From assembly GCA_036925085.1 (NCBI GenBank), contig JAUPFP010000131.1, forward strand, positions 1 to 64,000: 64,000 nucleotides of DNA. The letters are read 5' to 3'. This document shows positions 12,151 to 26,028 of this stretch, in pieces. This DNA comes from Brachycybe producta. Its lineage: Eukaryota > Arthropoda > Diplopoda > Playtdesmida > Andrognathidae. The position numbers and the translations under genes were made by a program. Within the stretch, counting starts at the first letter, position 1. Each line of letters opens with the position of its first letter. Below the pieces are notes generated by a model, which was given only the letters and a program-made list of their open reading frames with translations, had not been told where the DNA came from and searched no databases.

Positions 12151-12993
12151 CCAAAAATGAAAGTAACTGGTGTAATTTTTGAAGCATGCATTGCACACTG
12201 GAATTGAAGACATCCCTGCATTCCTGATTGCCCAAGGAATGCAATGCATCTAAAAGCTTCACTCTACGTCTATTAGTTCATTTGGAATTAATTTTCAAAG
12301 TTACATGTCCATGCACAAGCAATGTCAAGCATAGACACTTCAATGATGTCCACTTTGAACTGGTGTCATTTTTGAACCATGCAGAGCACACAGGAATTGA
12401 AGACATTTCTGCATTCCTGAATGTCCAAGGAATGCAATGCATCTAACAGTTCCATTCTACGAAAATTATTAACAATTCTCCAAAAATGAAATTCTTCCAT
12501 GAGTACCCCCCTTGGAAGTTTTTCAAAAAACGGCCAAAAATGAAAGTAACTGGTGTAATTTTTGAAGCATGCATTGCACACTGGAATTGAAGACATCCCT
12601 GCATTCCTGATTGCCCAAGGAATGCAATGCATCTAAAAGCTTCACTCTACGTCTATTAGTTCATTTGGAATTAATTTTCAAAGTTACATGTCCATGCACA
12701 AGCAATGTCAAGCATAGACACTTCAATGATGTCCACTTTGAACTCGTGTCATTTTTGAACCATGCAGAGCACACAGGAATTGAAGACATTTCTGCATTCC
12801 TGAATGTCCAAGGAATGCAATGCATCTAACAGTTCCATTCTACGAAAATTATTAACAATTCTCCAAAAATTAAATTCTTCCATGAGTACCCCCCTTGGAA
12901 GTTTTTCAAAAAACGGCCAAAAATGAAAGTAACTGGTGTAATTTTTGAAGCATGCATTGCACACTGGAATTGAAGACATCCCTGCATTCCTGA

Positions 12994-15900
12994 TTGCCCA
13001 AGGAATGCAATGCATCTAAAAGCTTCACTCTACGTCTATTAGTTCATTTGGAATTAATTTTCAAAGTTACATATCCATGCACAAGCAATGTCATGCATAG
13101 ACACTTCAATGATGTCCACTTTGAACTCGTGTCATTTTTGAACCATGCAGAGCACACAGGAATTGAAGACATTTCTGCATTCCTGAATGTCCAAAGAATG
13201 CAATGCATCTAACAGTTCCATTCTACGAAAATTATTAACAATTCTCCAAAAATTAAATTCTTTCATGAGCACCCCCCTTGGAAGTTTTTCAAAAAACGGC
13301 CAAAAATGAAAGTAACTTGTGTAATTTTTGAAGCATGCATTGCACACTGGAATTGAAGACATTCCTGCATTCCTGATTGTCCAAGGAATGCAATGCATCT
13401 AAAAGCTTCACTCTATGTCCATTAGTTCATTTGGAATTAATTTTCGAAGTTTCATGTCCATGCACAAGCAATGTCAAGCATAGACACTTCAATGATGTCC
13501 ACTTTGAACTCGTGTCATTTTTGAACCATGCAGAGCACACAGGAATTGAAGACATTTCTGCATTCCTGAATGTCCAAGGAATGCAATGCATCTAACAGTT
13601 CCATTCTACGAAAATTATTAACAATTCTCCAAAAATTAAATTCTTTCATGAGTACCCCCCTTGGAAGTTTTTCAAAAAACGGCCAAAAATGAAAGTAACT
13701 TGTGTAATTTTTGAAGCATGCATTGCACACTGGAATTGAAGACATCCCTGCATTCCTGATTGTCCAAGGAATGCAATGCATCTAAAAGCTTCACTCTATG
13801 TCCATTAGTTCATTTGGAATTAATTTTCGAAGTTTCATGTCCATGCACAAGCAATGTCAAGCATAGACACTTCAATGATGTCCACTTTGAACTCGTGTCA
13901 TTTTTGAACCATGCAGAGCACACAGGAATTGAAGACATTTCTGCATTCCTGAATGTCCAAGGAATGCAATGCATCTAACAGTTCCATTCTACGAAAATTA
14001 TTAACAATTCTCCAAAAATTAAATTCTTCCATGAGTACCCCCCTTGGAAGTTTTTCAAAAAACGGCCAAAAATGAAAGTAACTGGTGTAATTTTTGAAGC
14101 ATGCATTGCACACTGGAATTGAAGACATCCCTGCATTCCTGATTGCCCAAGGAATGCAATGCATCTAAAAGCTTCACTCTACGTCTGTTAGTTCATTTGG
14201 AATTAATTTTCAAAGTTACATGTCCATGCACAAGCAATGTCAAGCATAGACACTTCAATGATGTCCACTTTGAACTCGTGTCATTTTTGAACCATGCAGA
14301 GCACACAGGAATTGAAGACATTTCTGCATTCCTGAATGTCCAAGGAATGCAATGCATCTAACAGTTCCATTCTACGAAAATTATTAACAATTCTCCAAAA
14401 ATTAAATTCTTCCATGAGTACCCCCCTTGGAAGTTTTTCAAAAAACGGCCAAAAATGAAAGTAACTGGTGTAATTTTTGAAGCATGCATTGCACACTGGA
14501 ATTGAAGACATCCCTGCATTCCTGATTGCCCAAGGAATGCAATGCATCTAAAAGCTTCACTCTACGTCTATTAGTTCATTTGGAATTAATTTTCAAAGTT
14601 ACATGTCCATGCACAAGCAATGTCAAGCATAGACACTTCAATGATGTCCACTTTGAACTCGTGTCATTTTTGAACCATGCAGAGCACACAGGAATTGAAG
14701 ACATTTCTGCATTCCTGAATGTCCAAGGAATGCAATGCATCTAACAGTTCCATTCTACGAAAATTATTAACAATTCTCCAAAAATTAAATTCTTCCATGA
14801 GTACCCCCCTTGAAAGTTTTTCAAAAAACGGCCAAAAATGAAAGTAACTGGTGTAATTTTTGAAGCATGCATTGCACACTGGAATTGAAGACATCCCTGC
14901 ATTCCTGATTGCCCAAGGAATGCAATGCATCTAAAAGCTTCACTCTACGTCTATTAGTTCATTTGGAATTAATTTTCAAAGTTACATGTCCATGCACAAG
15001 CAATGTCAAGCATAGACACTTCAATGATGTCCACTTTGAACTCGTGTCATTTTTGAACCATGCAGAGCACACAGGAATTGAAGACATTTCTGCATTCCTG
15101 AATGTCCAAGGAATGCAATGCATCTAACAGTTCCATTCTACGAAAATTATTAACAATTCTCCAAAAATTAAATTCTTCCATGAGTACCCCCCTTGGAAGT
15201 TTTTCAAAAAACGACCAAAAATGAAAGTAACTGGTGTATTTTTTGAAGCATGCATTGCACACAGGAATTGAAGACATTTCTGCATTCCTGAATGTCCAAG
15301 GAATGCAATGCATCTAACAGTTCCATTCTACGAAAATTATTAACAATTCTCCAAAAATTAAATTCTTTCATGAGTACCCCCCTTGGAAGTTTTTCAAAAA
15401 ACGGCCAAAAATGAAAGTAACTTGTGTAATTTTTGAAGCATGCATTGCACACTGGAATTGAAGACATCCCTGCATTCCTGATTGTCCAAGGAATGCAATG
15501 CATCTAAAAGCTTCACTCTATGTCCATTAGTTCATTTGGAATTAATTTTCGAAGTTTCATGTCCATGCACAAGCAATGTCAAGCATAGACACTTCAATGA
15601 TGTCCACTTTGAACTGGTGTCATTTTTGAACCATGCAGAACACACAGGAATTGAAGACATTTCTGCATTCCTGAATGTCCAAGGAATGCAATGCATCTAA
15701 CAGTTCCATTCTACGAAAATTATTAACAATTCTCCAAAAATGAAATTCTTCCATGAGTACCCCCCTTGGAAGTTTTTCAAAAAACGGCCAAAAATGAAAG
15801 TAACTGGTGTAATTTTTGAAGCATGCATTGCACACTGGAATTGAAGACATCCCTGCATTCCTGATTGTCCAAGGAATGCAATGCATCTAAAAGCTTCACT

Positions 15901-18900
15901 CTATGTCCATTAGTTCATTTGGAATTAATTTTCGAAGTTTCATGTCCATGCACAAGCAATGTCAAGCATAGACACTTCAATGATGTCCACTTTGAACTGG
16001 TGTCATTTTTGAACCATGCAGAGCACACAGGAATTGAAGACATTTCTGCATTCCTGAATGTCCAAAGAATGCAATGCATCTAACAGTTCCATTCTACGAA
16101 AATTATTAACAATTCTCCAAAAATTAAATTCTTTCATGAGTACCCCCCTTGGAAGTTTTTCAAAAAACGGCCAAAAATGAAAGTAACTTGTGTAATTTTT
16201 GAAGCATGCATTGCACACTGGAATTGAAGACATCCCTGCATTCCTGATTGTCCAAGGAATGCAATGCATCTAAAAGCTTCACTCTATGTCCATTAGTTCA
16301 TTTGGAATTAATTTTCGAAGTTTCATGTCCATGCACAAGCAATGTCAAGCATAGACACTTCAATGATGTCCACTTTGAACTGGTGTCATTTTTGAACCAT
16401 GCAGAGCACACAGGAATTGAAGACATTTCTGCATTCCTGAATGTCCAAGGAATGCAATGCATCTAACAGTTCCATTCTACGAAAATTATTAACAATTCTC
16501 CAAAAATGAAATTCTTCCATGAGTACCCCCCTTGGAAGTTTTTCAAAAAACGGCCAAAAATGAAAGTAACTGGTGTAATTTTTGAAGCATGCATTGCACA
16601 CTGGAATTGAAGACATCCCTGCATTCTTGATTGCCCAAGGAATGCAATGCATCTAAAAGCTTCACTCTACGTCTATTAGTTCATTTGGAATTAATTTTCA
16701 AAGTTACATGTCCATGCACAAGCAATGTCAAGCATAGACACTTCAATGATGTCCACTTTGAACTCGTGTCATTTTTGAACCATGCAGAGCACACAGGAAT
16801 TGAAGACATTTCTGCATTCCTGAATGTCCAAGGAATGCAATGCATCTAACAGTTCCATTCTACGAAAATTATTAACAATTCTCCAAAAATTAAATTCTTC
16901 CATGAGTACCCCCCTTGGAAGTTTTTCAAAAAACGGCCAAAAATGAAAGTAACTGGTGTAATTTTTGAAGCATGCATTGCACACTGGAATTGAAGACATC
17001 CCTGCATTCCTGATTGCCCAAGGAATGCAATGCATCTAAAAGCTTCACTCTACGTCTATTAGTTCATTTGGAATTAATTTTCAAAGTTACATATCCATGC
17101 ACAAGCAATGTCATGCATAGACACTTCAATGATGTCCACTTTGAACTGGTGTCATTTTTGAACCATGCAGAGCACACAGGAATTGAAGACATTTCTGCAT
17201 TCCTGAATGTCCAAAGAATGCAATGCATCTAACAGTTCCATTCTACGAAAATTATTAACAATTCTCCAAAAATTAAATTCTTTCATGAGTACCCCCCTTG
17301 GAAGTTTTTCAAAAAACGGCCAAAAATGAAAGTAACTTGTGTAATTTTTGAAGCATGCATTGCACACTGGAATTGAAGACATCCCTGCATTCCTGATTGT
17401 CCAAGGAATGCAATGCATCTAAAAGCTTCACTCTATGTCCATTAGTTCATTTGGAATTAATTTTCGAAGTTTCATGTCCATGCACAAGCAATGTCAAGCA
17501 TAGACACTTCAATGATGTCCACTTTGAACTGGTGTCATTTTTGAACCATGCAGAGCACACAGGAATTGAAGACATTTCTGCATTCCTGAATGTCCAAGGA
17601 ATGCAATGCATCTAACAGTTCCATTCTACGAAAATTATTAACAATTCTCCAAAAATTAAATTCTTCCATGAGTACCCCCCTTGGAAGTTTTTCAAAAAAC
17701 GGCCAAAAATGAAAGTAACTGGTGTAATTTTTGAAGCATGCATTGCACACTGGAATTGAAGACATCCCTGCATTCCTGATTGCCCAAGGAATGCAATGCA
17801 TCTAAAAGCTTCACTCTACGTCTATTAGTTCATTTGGAATTAATTTTCAAAGTTACATATCCATGCACAAGCAATGTCATGCATAGACACTTCAATGATG
17901 TCCACTTTGAACTGGTGTCATTTTTGAACCATGCAGAGCACACAGGAATTGAAGACATTTCTGCATTCCTGAATGTCCAAAGAATGCAATGCATCTAACA
18001 GTTTCATTCTACGAAAATTATTAACAATTCTCCAAAAATTAAATTCTTCCATGAGTACCCCCCTTGGAAGTTTTTCAAAAAACGGCCAAAAATGAAAGTA
18101 ACTGGTGTAAGTTTTGAAGCATGCATTGCACACTGGAATTGAAGACATCCCTGCATTCCTGATTGCCCAAGGAATGCAATGCATCTAAAAGCTTCACTCT
18201 ACGTCTATTAGTTCATTTGGAATTAATTTTCAAAGTTACATGTCCATGCACAAGCAATGTCAAGCATAGACACTTCAATGATGTCCACTTTGAACTCGTG
18301 TCATTTTTGAACCATGCAGAGCACACAGGAATTGAAGACATTTCTGCATTCCTGAATGTCCAAGGAATGCAATGCATCTAACAGTTCCATTCTACGAAAA
18401 TTATTAACAATTCTCCAAAAATTAAATTCTTCCATGAGTACCCCCCTTGGAAGTTTTTCAAAAAACGGCCAAAAATGAAAGTAACTTGTGTAATTTTTGA
18501 AGCATGCATTGCACACTGGAATTGAAGACATCCCTGCATTCCTGATTGTCCAAGGAATGCAATGCATCTAAAAGCTTCACTCTATGTCCATTAGTTCATT
18601 TGGAATTAATTTTCGAACTTTCATGTCCATGCACAAGCAATGTCAAGCATAGACACTTCAATGATGTCCACTTTGAACTGGTGTCATTTTTGAACCATGC
18701 AGAGCACACAGGAATTGAAGACATTTCTGCATTCCTGAATGTCCAAGGAATGCAATGCATCTAACAGTTCCATTCTACGAAAATTATTAACAATTCTCCA
18801 AAAATGAAATTCTTCCATGAGTACCCCCCTTGGAAGTTTTTCAAAAAACGGCCAAAAATGAAAGTAACTGGTGTAATTTTTGAAGCATGCATTGCACACT

Positions 18901-19295
18901 GGAATTGAAGACATCCCTGCATTCCTGATTGCCCAAGGAATGCAATGCATCTAAAAGCTTCACTCTACGTCTATTAGTTCATTTGGAATTAATTTTCAAA
19001 GTTACATGTCCATGCACAAGCAATGTCAAGCATAGACACTTCAATGATGTCCACTTTGAACTGGTGTCATTTTTGAACCATGCAGAGCACACAGGAATTG
19101 AAGACATTTTTGCATTCCTGAATGTCCAAGGAATGCAATGCATCTAACAGTTCCATTCTACGAAAATTATTAACAATTCTCCAAAAATTAAATTCTTCCA
19201 TGAGTACCCCCCTTGGAAGTTTTTCAAAAAACGGCCAAAAATGAAAGTAACTGGTGTAATTTTTGAAGCATGCATTGCACACTGGAATTGAAGAC
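12994..19295 (+). repeat. y1/c variant-rich subarray
   Basis: Two linked monomer haplotypes cluster here. The c-type carries cttgtgtaat, gattgtccaagg, ctatgtccattag and cgaagtttcatg together. The y-type carries acatatccatg and gtcatgcatag together, and in this region also caaagaatgc (subtype y1). Using the ttg of gattg(t/c)ccaagg as register, c-types are at 13,377, 13,760, 15,482, 15,865, 16,248, 17,397 and 18,546. y1 units are at 12,994, 17,014 and 17,780. Pairs y then c occur at 12,994/13,377 and 17,014/17,397. c-c runs occur at 13,377/13,760 and 15,482-16,248. Plain units lie between. The 573-bp hybrid at 15,042-15,614 lies inside. Confidence 0.8.
15042..15614 (+). repeat. 573-bp hybrid unit A-(B/A)-B
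   Basis: This unit is 190 bp too long and is the only place where the A/B alternation breaks. A normal A subunit (15,042-15,231) is followed by a subunit that starts as B (gcatgcattgcacac) and turns into A (acaggaattgaagacattt), ending at 15,421. A normal B then follows (15,422-15,614). The switch lies inside the six shared bases gcacac at 15,257-15,262. Downstream of it the sequence is c-type-like (aattctttcatgag, cttgtg), so the joint also marks a switch of monomer type. This is the product expected from out-of-register exchange between an A and a B subunit. Private changes nearby are aaacgacc and gtgtatttttt. Confidence 0.92.
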
Positions 19296-19305
19296 TTCAC
19301 TCTAC
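19286..19305 (+). repeat. 46-bp deletion junction in a B module
   Basis: ggaattgaagac joins directly to ttcactctacg at 19,295/19,296, removing 46 bp that normally run from atccctgc to taaaagc. The lost segment includes the 8-bp dyad, the right arm of the 10-bp inverted repeat and half of the HindIII site. Phase shifts by exactly -46 downstream. It is the only unit with this deletion. Confidence 0.9.
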
Positions 19306-20321
19306 GTCCATTAGTTCATTTGGAATTAATTTTCGAAGTTACATATCCATGCACAAGCAATGTCATGCATAGACACTTCAATGATGTCCACTTTGAACTG
19401 GTGTCATTTTTGAACCATGCAGAGCACACAGGAATTGAAGACATTTCTGCATTCCTTAATGTCCAAGGAATGCAATGCATCTAACAGTTCCATTCTACAA
19501 AAATTATAAACAATTCTCCAAAAATTAAATTCTTCCATGAGTACCCTCCTTGGAAGTTTTTCAAAAAACGGCCAAAAATGAAAGTAACTGGTGTAATTTT
19601 TGAAGCATGCATTGCACACTGGAATTGAAGACATCCCTGCATTCCTGATTGTGCAAGGAATGCAATGCATCTAAAAGCTTCACTCTACGTCCATTAGTTC
19701 ATTTGGAATTAATTTTCAAAGTTACATGTCCATGCACAAGCAATGTCAAGCATAGACACTTCAATGATGTCCACTTTGAACTCGTGTCATTTTTGAACCA
19801 TGCAGAGCACACAGGAATTGAAAACATTTCTGCATTCCTGAATGTCCAAGGAATGCAATGCATCTAACAGTTCCATTCTACGAAAATTATTAACAATTCT
19901 CCAAAAATTAAATTCTTCCATGAGTACACCGCTTAAAAGTTTTTCAAAAAACGGCCAAAAATGAAAGTAACTGGTGTAATTTTTGAAGCATGCATTGCAC
20001 ACTGGAATTGAAGACATCCCTGCATTCCTGATTGCCCAAGGAATGCAATGCATCTAAAAGCTTCACTCTACGTCTATTAGTTCATTTGGAATTAATTTTC
20101 AAATTACATGTCAATGCACAAGCAATGTCAAGCATAGACACTTCAATGATGTCCACTTTGAACTAGTGTCATTTTTGAACCATGCAGAGCACACAGGAAT
20201 TGAAGACATTTCTGCATTCCTGAATGTCCAAGGAATGCAATGCATCTAACAGTTCCATTCTACGAAAATTATTAACAATTCTCCAAAAATTAAATTCTTC
20301 CATGAGTACCCCCCTTGGAAG
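19296..20321 (+). repeat. Diverged and damaged monomers
   Basis: Units here carry more private changes than elsewhere. These include cgaagttacatatcc after the deletion, gcattccttaatg, ctacaaaaattataaac, gtaccctccttgg, gattgtgcaagg, gaaaacatttc, gtacaccgcttaaaag, a 1-bp deletion (caaattac for caaagttac near 20,102), tgtcaatgc and gaactagtgtc. The period is still recognisable throughout. They may be older units, or units sheltered from homogenisation at a junction between subarrays. Confidence 0.7.
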
Positions 20322-20945
20322 ATTTTCAAAAAACGGCAAAAAATGAAAGTAACTGGTGTAATTTTTGAAGCATGCATTGCACACTGGAATTGAAGACATC
20401 CCTGCATTCCTGATTGTGCAAGGAATGCAATGCATCTAAGCAATGTCAAGCATAGACACTTCAATGATGTCCACTTTGAACTCGTGTCATTTTTGAACCA
20501 TGCAGAGCACACATGAATTGAAGACATTTCTGCATTCCTGAATGTCCAAGGAATGCAATGCATCTAACAGTTCCATCCTACGAAAAATATTAACAATTCT
20601 CCAAAAATGAAATTCTTCCATGAGTACTCCCCTTGGAAGTTTTTCAAAAAACGGCCATAAATGAAAGTAACTGGTGTAATTTTTGAAGCATGCATTGCAC
20701 ACTGGAATTGAAGACATCCCTGCATTCCTGATTGCCCAAGGAATGCAATGCATCTAAAAGCTTCACTCTACGTCTATTAGTTCATTTGGAATTAATTTTC
20801 AAAGTTACATGTCCATGCACAAGCAATGTCAAGCATAGACACTTCAATGATGTCCACTTTGAACTCGTGTCATTTTTGAACCATGCAGAGCACACAGGAA
20901 TTGAAGACATTTCTGCATTCCTGAATGTCCAAGGAATGCAATGCG
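20322..20945 (+). repeat. 1,467-bp HOR, copy 1 (minimum shared extent), with 65-bp deletion
   Basis: This stretch shares a private variant set with 21,789-22,412 at an offset of 1,467 bp (four periods minus 65). The set is gattttcaaaaaacggcaaa, gattgtgcaagg, a 65-bp deletion joining atctaa to gcaatgtcaagc at 20,439/20,440, acatgaattg, cgaaaaatatt, gagtactcccc, ggccataaatg and aatgcgtc. The deletion removes aagcttcactc through the start of the B linker and ends at a shared aa, suggesting short microhomology. Differences from copy 2 include ccatccta (near 20,577) and attagcaatt (near 20,976). Confidence 0.88.
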
Positions 20946-21788
20946 TCTAACAGTTCCATTCTACGAAAATTATTAGCAATTCTCCAAAAATTAAATTCTT
21001 CCATGAGTACCCCCCTTGGAAGTTTTTCAAAAAACGGCCAAAAATGAAAGTAACTGGTGTAATTTTTGAAGCATGCATTGCACACTGGAATTGAAGACAT
21101 CCCTGCATTCCTGATTGCCCAAGGAATGCAATGCATCTAAAAGCTTCACTCTACGTCTATTAGTTCATTTGGAATTAATTTTCAAAGTTACATGTCCATG
21201 CACAAGCAATGTCAAGCATAGACACTTCAATGATGTCCACTTTGAACTCGTGTCATTTTTGAACCATGCAGAGCACACAGGAATTGAAGACATTTCTGCA
21301 TTCCTGAATGTCCAAGGAATGCAATGCATCTAACAGTTCCATCCTACGAAAATTATTAACAATTCTCCAAAAATTAAATTCTTCCATGAGTACCCCCCTT
21401 GGAAGTTTTTCAAAAAACGGCCAAAAATGAAAGTAACTGGTGTAATTTTTGAAGCATGCATTGCACACTGGAATTGAAGACATCCCTGCATTCCTGATTG
21501 CCCAAGGAATGCAATGCATCTAAAAGCTTCACTCTACGTCTATTAGTTCATTTGGAATTAATTTTCAAAGTTACATGTCCATGCACAAGCAATGTCAAGC
21601 ATAGACACTTCAATGATGTCCACTTTGAACTCGTGTCATTTTTGAACCATGCAGAGCACACAGGAATTGAAGACATTTCTGCATTCCTGAATGTCCAAGG
21701 AATGCAATGCATCTAACAGTTCCATTCTACGAAAATTATTAACAATTCTCCAAAAATTAAATTCTTCCATGAGTACCCCCCTTGGAAG

Positions 21789-22412
21789 ATTTTCAAAAAA
21801 CGGCAAAAAATGAAAGTAACTGGTGTAATTTTTGAAGCATGCATTGCACACTGGAATTGAAGACATCCCTGCATTCCTGATTGTGCAAGGAATGCAATGC
21901 ATCTAAGCAATGTCAAGCATAGACACTTCAATGATGTCCACTTTGAACTCGTGTCATTTTTGAACCATGCAGAGCACACATGAATTGAAGACATTTCTGC
22001 ATTCCTGAATGTCCAAGGAATGCAATGCATCTAACAGTTCCATTCTACGAAAAATATTAACAATTCTCCAAAAATGAAATTCTTCCATGAGTACTCCCCT
22101 TGGAAGTTTTTCAAAAAACGGCCATAAATGAAAGTAACTGGTGTAATTTTTGAAGCATGCATTGCACACTGGAATTGAAGACATCCCTGCATTCCTGATT
22201 GCCCAAGGAATGCAATGCATCTAAAAGCTTCACTCTACGTCTATTAGTTCATTTGGAATTAATTTTCAAAGTTACATGTCCATGCACAAGCAATGTCAAG
22301 CATAGACACTTCAATGATGTCCACTTTGAACTCGTGTCATTTTTGAACCATGCAGAGCACACAGGAATTGAAGACATTTCTGCATTCCTGAATGTCCAAT
22401 GAATGCAATGCG
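21789..22412 (+). repeat. 1,467-bp HOR, copy 2, with the same 65-bp deletion
   Basis: This copy repeats the variant series of 20,322-20,945, with the same 65-bp deletion junction at 21,906/21,907. The identical junction shows that one deletion event was copied, not that two events occurred. Private differences in this copy include caatgaatgc near 22,400. Confidence 0.88.
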
Positions 22413-24003
22413 TCTAACAGTTCCATTCTACGAAAATTATTAACAATTCTCCAAAAATTAAATTCTTCCATGAGTACCCCCCTTGGAAGTTTTTCAAAAA
22501 ACGGCCAAAAATGAAAGTAACTAGTGTAATTTTTGAAGCATGCATTGCACACTGGAATTGAAGACATCCCTGCATTCCTGATTGCCCAAGGAATGCAATG
22601 CATCTAAAAGCTTCACTCTACGTCTATTAGTTCATTTGGAATTAATTTTCAAAGTTACATGTCCATGCACAAGCAATGTCAAGCATAGACACTTCAATGA
22701 TGTCCACTTTGAACTCGTGTCATTTTTGAACCATGCAGAGCACACAGGAATTGAAGACATTTCTGCATTCCTGAATGTCCAAGGAATGCAATGCATCTAA
22801 CAGTTCCATTCTACAAAAATTATTAACAATTCTCCAAAAATTAAATTCTTCCATGAGTACCCCCCTTGGAAGTTTTTCAAAAAACGGCCAAAAATGAAAG
22901 TAACTGGTGTAATTTTTGAAGCATGCATTGCACACTGGAATTGAAGACATCCCTGCATTCCTGATTGCCCAAGGAATGCAATGCATCTAAAAGCTTCACT
23001 CTATGTCTATTAGTTCATTTGGAATTAATTTTCAAAGTTACATGTCCATGCACAAGCAATGTCAAGCATAGACACTTCAATGATGTCCACTTTGAACTCG
23101 TGTCATTTTTGAACCATGCAGAGCACACAGGAATTGAAGACATTTCTGCATTCCTGAATGTCCAAGGAATGCAATGCATCTAACAGTTCCATTCTACGAA
23201 AATTATTAACAATTCTCCAAAAATTAAATTCTTCCATGAGTACCCCCCTTGGAAGTTTTTCAAAAAACGGCCAAAAATGAAAGTAACTGGTGTAATTTTT
23301 GAAGCATGCATTGCACACTGGAATTGAAGACATCCCTGCATTCCTGATTGCCCAAGGAATGCAATGCATCTAAAAGCTTCACTCTACGTCTATTAGTTCA
23401 TTTGGAATTAATTTTCAAAGTTACATGTCCATGCACAAGCAATGTCAAGCATAGACACTTCAATGATGTCCACTTTGAACTCGTGTCATTTTTGAACCAT
23501 GCAGAGCACACAGGAATTGAAGACATTTCTGCATTCCTGAATGTCCAAGGAATGCAATGCATCTAACAGTTCCATTCTACGAAAATTATTAACAATTCTC
23601 CAAAAATGAAATTCTTCCATGAGTACCCCCCTTGGAAGTTTTTCAAAAAACGGCCAAAAATGAAAGTAACTGGTGTAATTTTTGAAGCATGCATTGCACA
23701 CTGGAATTGAAGACATCCCTGCATTCCTGATTGCCCAAGGAATGCAATGCATCTAAAAGCTTCACTCTACGTCTATTAGTTCATTTGGAATTAATTTTCA
23801 AAGTTACATGTCCATGCACAAGCAATGTCAAGCATAGACACTTCAATGATGTCCACTTTGAACTCGTGTCATTTTTGAACCATGCAGAGCACACAGGAAT
23901 TGAAGACATTTCTGCATTCCTGAATGTCCAAGGAATGCAATGCATCTAACAGTTCCATTCTACGAAAATTATTAACAATTCTCCAAAAATTAAATTCTTC
24001 CAT

Positions 24004-25251
24004 CAGTACCCCCCTTGGAAGTTTTTCAAAAAACGGCCAAAAATGAAAGTAACTGGTGTAATTTATGAAGCATGCATTGCACACTGGAATTGAAGACATC
24101 CTTGCATTCCTGATTGCCCAAGGAATGCAATGCATCTAAAAGCTTCACTCTACGTCTATTAGTTCATTTGGAATTAATTTTCAAAGTTACATGTCCATGC
24201 ACAAGCAATGTCAAGCATAGACACTTCAATGATGTCCACTTTGAACTCGTGTCATTTTTGAACCATGCAGAGCACACAGGAATTGAAGACATTTCTGCAT
24301 TCCTGAATGTCCAAGGAATGCAATGCATCTAACAGTTCCATTCTACGAAAATTATTAACAATTCTCCAAAAATTAAATTCTTCCATGAGTACCCCCCTTG
24401 GAAGTTTTTCAAAAAACGGCCAAAAATGAAAGTAACTGGTGTAATTTTTGAAGCATGCATTGCACACTGGAATTGAAGACATCCCTGCATTCCTGATTGC
24501 CCAAGGAATGCAATGCATCTAAAAGCTTCACTCTACGTCTATTAGTTCATTTGGAATTAATTTTCAAAGTTACATGTCCATGCACAAGCAATGTCAAGCA
24601 TAGACACTTCAATGATGTCCACTTTGAACTCGTGTCATTTTTGAACCATGCAGAGCACACAGGAATTGAAGACATTTCTGCATTCCTGAATGTCCAAGGA
24701 ATGCAATGCATCTAACAGTTCCATTCTACGAAAATTATTAACAATTCTCCAAAAATTAAATTCTTCCATGAGTACCCCCCTTGGAAGTTTTTCAAAAAAC
24801 GGCCAAAAATGAAAGTAACTGGTGTAATTTTTGAAGCATGCATTGCACACTGGAATTGAAGACATCCCTGCATTCCTGATTGCCCAAGGAATGCAATGCA
24901 TCTAAAAGCTTCACTTTACGTCTATTAGTTCATTTGGAATTAATTTTCAAAGTTACATGTCCATGCACAAGCAATGTCAAGCATAGACACTTCAATGATG
25001 TCCACTTTGAACTCGTGTCATTTTTGAACCATGCAGAGCACACAGGAATTGAAGACATTTCTGCATTCCTGAATGTCCAAGGAATGCAATGCATCTAACA
25101 GTTCCATTCTACGAAAATTATTAACAATTCTCCAAAAATTAAATTCTTCCATCAGTACCCCCCTTGGAAGTTTTTCAAAAAACGGCCAAAAATGAAAGTA
25201 ACTGGTGTAATTTATGAAGCATGCATTGCACACTGGAATTGAAGACATCCT
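24004..25251 (+). repeat. Three-monomer duplication (1,149-bp offset)
   Basis: A linked trio of rare variants, catcagtacc, atttatgaag and catccttgc, occurs at 24,004-24,102 and again at 25,153-25,251, exactly 3 x 383 bp apart. The two monomers between them are close to consensus. The edges cannot be resolved. The surrounding 23-26 kb is otherwise nearly pure consensus. Confidence 0.75.
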
Positions 25252-26028
25252 TGCATTCCTGATTGCCCAAGGAATGCAATGCATCTAAAAGCTTCACTCT
25301 ACGTCTATTAGTTCATTTGGAATTAATTTTCAAAGTTACATGTCCATGCACAAGCAATGTCAAGCATAGACACTTCAATGATGTCCACTTTGAACTCGTG
25401 TCATTTTTGAACCATGCAGAGCACACAGGAATTGAAGACATTTCTGCATTCCTGAATGTCCAAGGAATGCAATGCATCTAACAGTTCCATTCTACGAAAA
25501 TTATTAACAATTCTCCAAAAATTAAATTCTTCCATGAGTACCCCCCTTGGAAGTTTTTCAAAAAACGGCCAAAAATGAAAGTAACTGGTGTAATTTTTGA
25601 AGCATGCATTGCACACTGGAATTGAAGACATCCCTGCATTCCTGATTGCCCAAGGAATGCAATGCATCTAAAAGCTTCACTCTACGTCTATTAGTTCATT
25701 TGGAATTAATTTTCAAAGTTACATGTCCATGCACAAGCAATGTCAAGCATAGACACTTCAATGATGTCCACTTTGAACTCGTGTCATTTTTGAACCATGC
25801 AGAGCACACAGGAATTGAAGACATTTCTGCATTCCTGAATGTCCAAGGAATGCAATGCATCTAACAGTTCCATTCTACGAAAATTATTAACAATTCTCCA
25901 AAAATTAAATTCTTCCATGAGTACCCCCCTTGGAAGTTTTTCAAAAAACGGCCAAAAATGAAAGTAACTGGTGTAATTTTTGAAGCATGCATTGCACACT
26001 GGAATTGAAGACATCCCTAAATTCCTGA

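Noticed and set aside
13441..13470. CENP-B box in c-type units (ttttcgaagtttcatg)
   Set aside because: It has TTCG, but the required A and the CGGG core at the right spacing are missing.
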